Positions 14,015 to 19,935 of a DNA stretch of 19,935 bases are shown piece by piece. The DNA lies in NCBI GenBank assembly GCA_017428805.1, contig JAFRQC010000049.1, positions 1-19,935 on the forward strand. The letters are read 5' to 3'. Source of the DNA: Prevotella sp. (GTDB taxonomy: Bacteria; Bacteroidota; Bacteroidia; Bacteroidales; Bacteroidaceae). Both the position numbers and the translations under genes were made by a program. Numbering within the stretch: the stretch's first letter is position 1; every line of letters starts with the position of its first letter. Under the pieces are notes generated by a model, which made no database searches, was not told the DNA's origin, and saw only the letters and a program-made list of their open reading frames with translations.

Positions 14015-14022
14015 CAAAGTTA
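14015..14022 (-). promoter_or_regulatory. -7-like box next to the start of the 13353-14009 gene
   Basis: The minus strand reads TAACTTTG, a full -7 match, then TAGTG and the ATG at 14009. No matching -33 box is seen. Either the transcript is leaderless or nearly so, or the match is fortuitous. Confidence 0.35.
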
Positions 14023-14191
14023 CTACTTTTTTCCGCTTCTCCCCTACTACCTTATTTATAATTACAAATGTTTAACGTTTGGGGCGGTTGTATCTCATGC
14101 AGACTATGCAGATTTTTGCAAATGATATGCGTATTCTGCTCGTTTAATGTTTTTTAAAGGAGCGGGAGGCGCGCAGTTGATGGTTTCTTCA

Positions 14192-14199
14192 TAACTTTG
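14192..14199 (+). promoter_or_regulatory. -7 box of the GH26 mannanase gene
   Basis: TAACTTTG is a full match to the -7 consensus, 48 nt before the ATG at 14248. No TTTG occurs at the usual -33 spacing, which would fit dependence on an activator. The rest of 14023-14247 holds no gene that I can see. Confidence 0.55.
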
Positions 14200-14247
14200 C
14201 AATAGATTATGACACAATCATCAAATTATAAACAATTTTAAAACAAA

Positions 14248-15834
14248 ATGAGAAAAACTACTCTTTTACTGATGCTGTCTGTATGCGGATTCATCTCTGC
14301 CTCTGCTCAGACCGCTACCAAGATGGAAGCCGAAAGCGCTACCTACGAGAATTGCAAACTCATCGAAGATGGGAAGTATTCAGAAGGCAAGGCCCTCGAA
14401 CTGACGGAGAGCAATGCCAAGATCACCTTTACCTTTGCGGCTGCCGAAAGCGGCAAGTACAACGTTATCGTCGGCTACGACGGACTGTATGGCGACAAGG
14501 TGGTCAATCTGTCTGTCAATGGCAACGCTGCCACCTTCAACACGACGGAGAAAGGCCCAGGCGAGGCCGTTGCCGGTCCCTACCTCATGAATCAGGGCGA
14601 CAATACGATCGAGATCACCCCCAACTGGACCTGGTTCCGCATCGACTACATCACCGTAGCCAATAGCGAGAGTGCCGTGCAGTTCGACATCGCCCAGACG
14701 CCTGTTGACGCCAATGCCTCAGACGCTGCCAAGACCGTCTATACCTTCCTCTACGACAACTTCGGCAAGAAGACCATCTCGGGTATCATGACCGGCGACA
14801 TGGAGACGGCCAATGGCGACGTCACCCAGCATGCCGATGTGCAGGCCGTCTATCAGGCTTCAGGCAAGTATCCCGCTCTCGTGGGCTTCGACTTTATGAA
14901 TGCCACAGGCCTCAACGAGTCAGATGCCTGGTACAAGGAATACACCGACAAGAGCATCGCCCTCGCCAAAGACCTCTACCGCCGTGGCGGACTGCCCGCC
15001 TTCTCATGGCACTGGCGCGACCCCAGCCGCAAGACGGGCGAGTTCTACAGTAACAATCAGGTCGCAACGCCATGCACCGTGAAGATTTCCGAAGCCATGA
15101 ACGCCGACGGCTCCTGGAACACCTCGTCAGAGCTCTATCAGAACATCGTCAAGGACATCCATACCGTCGCCGACTACTTCCTTGATCTGCAGAACGAAGG
15201 TATGGCCTGCATCTTCCGTCCGCTCCATGAGGCCAGCGGAGGCTGGTTCTGGTGGGGAACAGACGGCGGTGCCAACTATGCCAAGCTCTATCAGCTCATC
15301 GTCGATGAGATGGTCAACGTGAAGGGCGTCCACAACGTCATCTGGGTTTGGAACCCCTGTAACGTCGAGGATGCCGACTGGAATCCTGGCGAGACCTATT
15401 ACGATGTCGTTTCCATAGACATCTACAATGCCGACTATGACTACTCCAGCAACTATGTCGCCTTCGACAAGCTCAAGACCCTCACCGCCGGCAAGAAGAT
15501 CATCGCCCTGTCAGAGAACGGCCCCATCCCCGATATCGACAAGGAGTTTGAGGAAGACGCTGTCTGGTCGTGGTGGATGCCCTGGTATCAGACGTGGGGA
15601 GGCAACTTCGTCGATAAGACCAGCAAGGAAGAGTGGACCAAGTGTATGAGCGATGATCGTGTCATCACCCTCGAAGACCTTTCCGCAGGCTGGCCCACCG
15701 CCATCCTCTCTCCTCGTTCCTCGTTCCTCATTCCTCGTGGAGAGGCCATCTACGACCTCCAAGGTCATCGCCTCGCAAACATTCCCTCCAAAGGCCTCTA
15801 CATCCAGAACGGCAAGAAGCAACTGGCGAAATAG
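14248..15834 (+). CDS. Secreted GH26 beta-mannanase with N-terminal carbohydrate-binding domain
   Basis: A 528-residue protein with signal peptide MRKTTLLLMLSVCGFISASA. Residues ~25-137 form a CBM35/CBM6-like jelly roll (MEAESATYENCKLIEDG ... GDNTIEITPNWTWFRIDYITV). The GH26 catalytic barrel spans ~143-485, with GFDFMN, SWHWRDPSRKTGEFY, the acid/base E328 in FRPLHEASGGWFWWG, the WVWNPCN segment and the nucleophile E423 in IALSENGPIPD. The family cleaves beta-1,4-mannans and related gluco- or galactomannans. A short tail (~500-528, AIYDLQGHRLANIPSKGLYI) resembles the C-terminal tails of many Prevotella secreted proteins. Catalytic domain and tail are joined by residues encoded by a repeat tract (15705-15745). 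A bidirectional terminator follows. No SusC/SusD genes flank it, so the rest of the mannan system is elsewhere. Confidence 0.94.
   Translation: MRKTTLLLMLSVCGFISASAQTATKMEAESATYENCKLIEDGKYSEGKALELTESNAKITFTFAAAESGKYNVIVGYDGLYGDKVVNLSVNGNAATFNTTEKGPGEAVAGPYLMNQGDNTIEITPNWTWFRIDYITVANSESAVQFDIAQTPVDANASDAAKTVYTFLYDNFGKKTISGIMTGDMETANGDVTQHADVQAVYQASGKYPALVGFDFMNATGLNESDAWYKEYTDKSIALAKDLYRRGGLPAFSWHWRDPSRKTGEFYSNNQVATPCTVKISEAMNADGSWNTSSELYQNIVKDIHTVADYFLDLQNEGMACIFRPLHEASGGWFWWGTDGGANYAKLYQLIVDEMVNVKGVHNVIWVWNPCNVEDADWNPGETYYDVVSIDIYNADYDYSSNYVAFDKLKTLTAGKKIIALSENGPIPDIDKEFEEDAVWSWWMPWYQTWGGNFVDKTSKEEWTKCMSDDRVITLEDLSAGWPTAILSPRSSFLIPRGEAIYDLQGHRLANIPSKGLYIQNGKKQLAK
15705..15745 (+). repeat. 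In-frame CCTCGTT-type repeat tract in the GH26 gene
   Basis: TCCTCGT TCCTCGT TCCTCAT TCCTCGT units (heptamers, about 15711-15738) are framed by CCTCTC (15705-15710) and GAGAGG (15740-15745) in inverted orientation. The tract encodes SPRSSFLIPRG between the catalytic domain and the C-terminal tail. The frame remains open. Confidence 0.75.
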
Positions 15835-15855
15835 ACAAGACATACAATCATACAA

Positions 15856-15884
15856 AAAGCGCGGCTCACTTCGAGCCGCGCTTT
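15856..15884. terminator. Bidirectional intrinsic terminator between GH26 and alcohol dehydrogenase genes
   Basis: A perfect 12-bp GC-rich stem (AAAGCGCGGCTC and GAGCCGCGCTTT) closes a 5-nt loop. On the plus strand it is followed by ATTAATTTT, and on the minus strand the stem runs into TTTTTG. It lies between the convergent stops at 15834 and 15913. Confidence 0.88.
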
Positions 15885-15912
15885 ATTAATTTTGGTTTAT
15901 CAGAAGTTGGTA

Positions 15913-17085
15913 TCACATGCTTTCCTTCAATATCTCCGTAATATCCTCTTTTGTCAGATCCAGATATCCTGCAGGATAGACAACGGTGGTTTCAGTGATG
16001 CCGGGAATCATGTCGGCGGTGGCGCCGAGTTCACTGATGGTGAGTGGCAGACCGATCTCCAGCATCCAGTCTTTCAAGGCTTGCAGACCCTTTTCGGCCA
16101 ACTGCTCATCTGTCAGGCCGTCACCGTTGATGTTCCACACACTCTTGGCGAAGCGCACAAACTTAGGCAGACCGTTCTTCATAGCCCTGCGATAGTAGGC
16201 CATAGAGACAGAAGCCAGCGCATAACCATGAGGAGCGTGCGTCCAGGCTCCTACGCTATGACCAATCATGTGTACCATCCAGTCCTCTTTTTTGCCAAGT
16301 CCGATGAGGGTATTCAATGCCCAAGTGGCCGTCCACATGATATTCGAACGTGCCTCATAGTCCTGCGGATTCTTCACGGCGATGCGACTGCTATGGATCA
16401 CTGAGCGCATCAAGCCCTCGGCGAGATAGTCGCTGGTGTTGTCGTCGAAATCAGAGAAGTACTGTTCCATGATGTGGTTCATGATGTCGTAGATGCCGGC
16501 CTTCATCTGGTTGTCGGGCACGGTCATCGTGAACTTCGGGTTCAGGATAGAGAACTTCGGCATCAGGCGGCTGTCGAACACATGGCCCATCTTCAGCGTG
16601 TGCTCCGCATCGATAATCACCGTGCCGGCATTCATCTCCGAGCCTGTTCCTGCCATCGTCAGGATACAGGCCACGGGCAACAGTTTCTGGTCGGCATCGG
16701 GCTGTTCCTGTTTCAGCCAGAACTTGTCCCAATAGTCGCCGTCATAATAGACCGAGGCAGCTACTGCCTTCGAGTAGTCGCAAACGCTGCCACCGCCGAG
16801 AGCCAGAATCAGATCTATCTCATTTTCGCGAGCAATCTTCACGCCCTCGTTCAGTTTCTCCAATGTGGGATTGGTCATCACGCCGGGGTTCTCTACGATG
16901 GTCTTGCCTGCCTCCTTCAGGATGGCTATCACCTGGTCGTAGATACCATTGCGTTTCACACTGCCGCTGCCGTAGTTCAGCAGCACCACTGGGCCATAGC
17001 CTTTCAGCTCGTCCTTGAGGAAGTTCAAAGACTCATCACCAAAATACAACTTGGTGGGGTTGTAGTAAGAAAAGTTGCCTAACAT
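15913..17085 (-). CDS. Iron-containing alcohol dehydrogenase (butanol dehydrogenase/YqhD type)
   Basis: A 390-residue cytoplasmic group III alcohol dehydrogenase. The nucleotide-binding half contains NPGVMTNPTLEKLNEGV and GGGSVCDYSKAVA (GGGS at 97-100), and TMAGTGSEMN (residues ~143-152). The metal ligands expected for the family are D200 and H204 (AGIYDIMNH), H272 and H286 (VHMIGHSVGAWTHAPHG). The YqhD/BdhA subgroup uses NADPH to reduce aldehydes such as methylglyoxal, lactaldehyde or butyraldehyde; the precise substrate is not visible. It starts 12 nt after the flavoprotein gene and ends the HTCS-GH35 operon, so it may dispose of reductant or aldehydes made when the sugar is fermented. Confidence 0.94.
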   Translation of the reverse strand: MLGNFSYYNPTKLYFGDESLNFLKDELKGYGPVVLLNYGSGSVKRNGIYDQVIAILKEAGKTIVENPGVMTNPTLEKLNEGVKIARENEIDLILALGGGSVCDYSKAVAASVYYDGDYWDKFWLKQEQPDADQKLLPVACILTMAGTGSEMNAGTVIIDAEHTLKMGHVFDSRLMPKFSILNPKFTMTVPDNQMKAGIYDIMNHIMEQYFSDFDDNTSDYLAEGLMRSVIHSSRIAVKNPQDYEARSNIMWTATWALNTLIGLGKKEDWMVHMIGHSVGAWTHAPHGYALASVSMAYYRRAMKNGLPKFVRFAKSVWNINGDGLTDEQLAEKGLQALKDWMLEIGLPLTISELGATADMIPGITETTVVYPAGYLDLTKEDITEILKESM

Positions 17086-17097
17086 AATCGTATCTGC

Positions 17098-17613
17098 TTA
17101 TATTTTCCCTACCAATGCTATCACCTTCTGTTTGGTTTCCTCTGTCTTTTGCTCGTCAATCTTGGCAGAGACAAAGCCCATGTTCTCGACTTGCCAGTAG
17201 TTGCAGATGTCGCGGAACTCGGCAGTGGCTCCGTCATAGACACCAGGAGAGTAGGATGACATCAGCAGCGCCATCTTCTTCACGTTGGCGGGTTTGTTGA
17301 CGCAGTACATGCGCTGGATGGGAGCCTGAATCTGGGCGCAGAGCGTAAAGTAGTAGATTGGCGCAGCCAATACCAGCACCTCGGCCTCGTTCATCAGCGG
17401 ATAGAGTTCCTGCATGTCGTCATTCTGGATGCAAGCTCCATTGCCTTTAGTATGACAATACTCACAGGCCAAGCAGCCTGCAATCTTCTTCTTCGACACA
17501 TTCACCAGTGTCACTTCATGACCTGCTGCCTCAGCAGCCTTCTTGTACTCTTCCGCCATCCAAGCGGTGTTGCCATTGGCTCTCGGAGAGCCTTGTAAAA
17601 TCAGAATCTTCAT
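17098..17613 (-). CDS. Iron-sulfur flavoprotein (NADPH-dependent FMN reductase family)
   Basis: A 171-residue flavodoxin-fold protein starting MKILILQGSPRANGNTAWMA, the FMN phosphate loop. A compact cysteine set C47, C50, C53 and C61 (CLACEYCHTKGNGAC) has the C-x2-C-x2-C-x7-C spacing of archaeal/clostridial iron-sulfur flavoproteins, which carry a [4Fe-4S] cluster beside FMN. APIYYFTLCAQIQAPIQRMY is the typical second FMN-binding stretch. Such proteins shuttle electrons from ferredoxin, for example to oxygen, peroxide or other acceptors. The start at 17613 is chosen because the longer frame only reads through the end of the GH35 gene. It lies 13 nt after GH35 and 12 nt before the alcohol dehydrogenase. 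Confidence 0.93.
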   Translation of the reverse strand: MKILILQGSPRANGNTAWMAEEYKKAAEAAGHEVTLVNVSKKKIAGCLACEYCHTKGNGACIQNDDMQELYPLMNEAEVLVLAAPIYYFTLCAQIQAPIQRMYCVNKPANVKKMALLMSSYSPGVYDGATAEFRDICNYWQVENMGFVSAKIDEQKTEETKQKVIALVGKI

Positions 17614-17626
17614 AATCGTATTTGTT

Positions 17627-19267
17627 TTAATATTCGTAGAGTTTGATGTGTAATACCTTCCATTCGCCGACACCGATTCGGGCGTGACGGCCTTGATGGG
17701 TTTGGTCACCGTTATGGCGGCGGAGGTACTGCATCGTACCGTCATCAGCGATTGATACTTCATCGACGGAAAGGAGACCGAGACGCTTACCACTAAAACG
17801 CTTGTTCGCCTTTTGACTTGTGTTTCCACCTGCTTCTGCGAAACCGTCTTCGCCTAATGTCTTTTGTTGTTCTTGTTGCTTTTCGGTAGGAGTTTTAAAG
17901 TCGATGACCACGCCGCTGCCTGCCAAAAGGTAGTCATATTTGCCAAGACGGATGAGCATGGCACCGCCCTCAGGCCATGTTGTGCCGTCGGTGGCACGGG
18001 GATCCCAAGGAAGAGTGAAGTAATGGCGACAGGTCATTACCACATTGTCATCATTGATGATACGCTCACGGTCGGTTTGGTCAAACAAAAGTCCCCAGGA
18101 ACCTCCTCCACCCCCTCCAGAGGAGGGGAACTTGAATACTTGACGAAGCAGACTATATGCTCTTGAAACCGATTCCGTTTCTTTTGGACTCGCCTGGTCG
18201 ATGGCGAAGGGTGAGAAGCCTATAGCCTGATGCTCGCCGAAGGCATAGAGGGCGCGGACACCACTATTCTCGCAGCATCGGCTTTCTGGGATAAAGAGGC
18301 GGTTTTTAACATTCTTGCGTCCCGTTGGTAGCAAGCGACCAGAGGTCGAGCGTTCTCCATCTTGTGGTCGCAAAGGCATCGCATATTGCGCACACCACGA
18401 CTTGAAGCCTGTGTCGTAGATATCAGGGGCCAACATGTCGATGCTGGGTGCGCCCTCATGCCAGAAGTCGATGAGATGAGCCAACGGCCCTGCAGACGGA
18501 TATTCGCCAGGACGACGCCCACGACTGTTCATAGCAGCATTCACATAGAGCGGCATGTCGTGGATCTCACGGGCCGCTTTAGCCAGATGCTCCACATAGC
18601 GGGCGTAACTCAGTGCCATAAACTTCTCGTCGGCATACTCATCCGTGCCGTAACGTTCTGCCCACTTCTCTTTCAGGTATGCCTTTTCAGCCAACGGCGA
18701 ATGGTCGCGTGCCGACTCCAGCATACCAATTTCGTTCTCTATCTGCATCATGATGACCACCTCACGCTGCGGGTCTTTCTCGCGGATATGTCGCATGAGT
18801 GCTGAGAATGCCTTCAGGTCGGCCTGTAGCACATTATCGCTGAAACAAGATGCTATCTCCATTTGCTTCCCTTCGGCAGTCATCGCCCGTGGGAACCGCT
18901 TCGTGTCCTGCTTGAACCAGCCAGGAGTATAGCACGACATCGAGTTCTTCCACACACCGAACCAAAGGAACACCACGTGCAAATGCTCCTGCCGCGCCAT
19001 ATCGATAGTACGGTCGATGAGCGTGAAGTCAAACTGCCCTTCTACTGGTTCCATCAGTTCCCAATAAGCTGGCACGAGCACCGTGTTCAGTCCCAATGCC
19101 CGCATCCGTGGCATCACCTCGTTGATATCCTCTACAGATGTAGCAGCAGAATTGCTTAACTCACCACCAAGTATTGGACAAGGTAGGTTAGACAATCTAT
19201 CGGTAGCCATAACAGCCAGTACCGATACTAATGCGAAGAATAGCAAATTAAACCTTTTATTTATCAT
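17627..19267 (-). CDS. Secreted GH35 beta-galactosidase (DUF5597-type C-terminus)
   Basis: A 546-residue protein with signal peptide MINKRFNLLFFALVSVLAVMA. The TIM barrel contains the acid/base E179 in MMQIENEIGM and the nucleophile E328 in FIPESR, both in the positions expected for GH35. The C-terminal part (RIINDDNVVMTCRHYFTLPWDPRATDGTTWPEGGAMLIRLGKYDYLLAGSG, in pieces) is the DUF5597-like beta region found in Bacteroidetes GH35 enzymes. It releases galactose from beta-galactosides; the substrate range is not known. Its ATG overlaps the stop of the hybrid regulator (ATGA), so translation is probably coupled. A Gly-rich segment at about 381-391 is encoded by a repeat tract. It heads the flavoprotein and alcohol dehydrogenase genes. 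Confidence 0.92.
   Translation of the reverse strand: MINKRFNLLFFALVSVLAVMATDRLSNLPCPILGGELSNSAATSVEDINEVMPRMRALGLNTVLVPAYWELMEPVEGQFDFTLIDRTIDMARQEHLHVVFLWFGVWKNSMSCYTPGWFKQDTKRFPRAMTAEGKQMEIASCFSDNVLQADLKAFSALMRHIREKDPQREVVIMMQIENEIGMLESARDHSPLAEKAYLKEKWAERYGTDEYADEKFMALSYARYVEHLAKAAREIHDMPLYVNAAMNSRGRRPGEYPSAGPLAHLIDFWHEGAPSIDMLAPDIYDTGFKSWCAQYAMPLRPQDGERSTSGRLLPTGRKNVKNRLFIPESRCCENSGVRALYAFGEHQAIGFSPFAIDQASPKETESVSRAYSLLRQVFKFPSSGGGGGGSWGLLFDQTDRERIINDDNVVMTCRHYFTLPWDPRATDGTTWPEGGAMLIRLGKYDYLLAGSGVVIDFKTPTEKQQEQQKTLGEDGFAEAGGNTSQKANKRFSGKRLGLLSVDEVSIADDGTMQYLRRHNGDQTHQGRHARIGVGEWKVLHIKLYEY
18101..18128 (-). repeat. In-frame GGAGG-type repeat tract in the GH35 gene
   Basis: On the minus strand CCCCTCC TCT GGAGGGG (hairpin, arms 18112-18118 and 18122-18128, 3-nt loop) runs on into GGTGGAGGAGGT. 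It encodes SSGGGGGGS between an alpha-helical stretch and the strand SWGLLFDQ. Purine-rich repeats of this form are widely dispersed in Prevotella genomes (recollection). The frame is kept. Confidence 0.75.
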
Positions 19268-19935
19268 GTTTCAGCGGATTTTGACTTCATATAATCTGCA
19301 GGACGGATGCCGAACTGTTTCTGGAAGCATTTGGAGAAGTATGACGGATTGGAGAATCCCACCATATAGCCCACTTCGCTTACCAGATAACCTCCGTCGT
19401 GCAACAGCTGGGCGGCCCGTTTCAGTCGTACGATCTGAATCATCTCGTTAGGTGTCACGTCCGCCAAGGTCTTGATCTTTGCAAAGAGTCCGCTGCGGCT
19501 GATGTTCAGTCTGTCGGCGAGGAAATCAACGTTGAGGTCTGAATTAGAGAAGTTCTCCTCAATGATCTTGTTCATACGGATCAGGAAGTCGTTGTCTGTC
19601 GGATTCTGTGCAATCTCCGTCACGGGTTCCAGCGGCTGGGTAGAGAACTTCTCCATCAGGCGACGCCTTATCTGAAGGATGTTGCGAATGCAGGCTTCAA
19701 GATATTGCACGGAGAAAGGCTTCTCAATGTAGGTGTCGGCACCTACGTCCATACCTTCCACCTTCGAGTCATCATCGGTCTTGGCGGTGAGCATCACGAA
19801 CGGGATGTGACTTGTCAGCTGGTTGCTGCGCACCCTTCTGCACAGTTCGACTCCATCCATCCGAGGCATCATCCAATCGCTGATGATGATGTTAACCTCG
19901 TGCTTCTCCAATTGGTCAAGTGCCTCGATGCCGTC
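19264..19935 (-). CDS. Hybrid two-component system regulator (HTCS), C-terminal part; 5' end outside window
   Basis: The frame is open to the window edge; about 223 codons are seen. Residues encoded from the edge to ~19690 are a response-regulator receiver domain with phospho-acceptor aspartate in IISDWMMPRMDG, the switch threonine in VMLTAKTD and the conserved lysine in YIEKPFS. A linker leads to an AraC-type DNA-binding domain with HTH1 LNVDFLADRLNISRSGLFAK and HTH2 GYLVSEVGYMVGFSNPSYFSK, ending RPADYMKSK. This receiver-plus-AraC order is the C-terminus of Bacteroidetes HTCS proteins, whose N-terminal periplasmic sensor and histidine kinase would lie outside the window. It overlaps the GH35 start by 4 nt, so GH35 and the redox genes are its probable targets. 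Confidence 0.93.
   Translation of the reverse strand, partial: DGIEALDQLEKHEVNIIISDWMMPRMDGVELCRRVRSNQLTSHIPFVMLTAKTDDDSKVEGMDVGADTYIEKPFSVQYLEACIRNILQIRRRLMEKFSTQPLEPVTEIAQNPTDNDFLIRMNKIIEENFSNSDLNVDFLADRLNISRSGLFAKIKTLADVTPNEMIQIVRLKRAAQLLHDGGYLVSEVGYMVGFSNPSYFSKCFQKQFGIRPADYMKSKSAET

Overview
The window looks like a chromosomal segment of a Prevotella-type member of the Bacteroidales (gut or rumen lineage). The evidence is the set of genes (a hybrid two-component regulator, secreted GH2, GH26 and GH35 glycoside hydrolases, an ORF6N-domain protein, a PadR/PspC pair, two acidic-tailed lipoproteins) together with several matches to the Bacteroidetes promoter form (a -7 box TAnnTTTG, once with a well-spaced TTTG -33 box) and the absence of clear Shine-Dalgarno sequences. 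No rRNA, tRNA, CRISPR array or intact transposase was seen.

Layout. 1-502: 3' part of an AraC-type regulator, converging on a minus-strand pair (DUF554 membrane protein, then sugar O-acetyltransferase; 511-1780). 1793-2512: a gene-free stretch rich in repeats and inverted repeats, with one clear terminator and a good promoter for a decayed ORF6N gene (2513-2897). 2945-6079, minus: a short upstream ORF and a large secreted GH2 beta-galactosidase. 6175-7974, minus: a redox/iron operon of degenerate ferritin-like protein, 56-residue winged-helix-like protein, small rubredoxin with an odd Cys-X-Cys knuckle, and a metallo-beta-lactamase/rubredoxin fusion; its promoter carries a near-perfect CRP/FNR-type palindrome. 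8217-11209, plus: AraC regulator and two tandem paralogous lipoproteins. 11215-13203, minus: padR followed by a pspC-domain membrane protein. 13353-14009, minus: a small predicted outer-membrane protein. 14248-15834, plus: secreted GH26 mannanase with an N-terminal carbohydrate-binding domain. 15913-19935, minus: hybrid regulator (3' part), GH35 beta-galactosidase, iron-sulfur flavoprotein and iron-dependent alcohol dehydrogenase, tightly packed in one apparent operon.

How it works together. Two loci fit glycan use: the GH26 gene for beta-mannan, and the HTCS-GH35 operon plus the GH2 enzyme for galactosides. The HTCS is probably the sensor for the GH35 operon. The redox operon and the flavoprotein/alcohol dehydrogenase pair fit an anaerobe managing reductant and oxygen or nitrosative stress. 

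The most unusual signal is not a gene. Four different short tandem-repeat tracts lie inside coding sequence: in frame within all three glycoside hydrolases (a heptamer/14-mer tract in GH2, a CCTCGTT-like tract in GH26, a GGAGG hairpin tract giving a Gly run in GH35) and an octamer tract across the padR stop codon. A second notable signal is a ~75-bp terminator-hairpin-plus-promoter cassette present twice, upstream of the DUF554 gene and of the GH2 gene, the second copy driving a 22-codon upstream ORF that ends 3 nt before the GH2 start.
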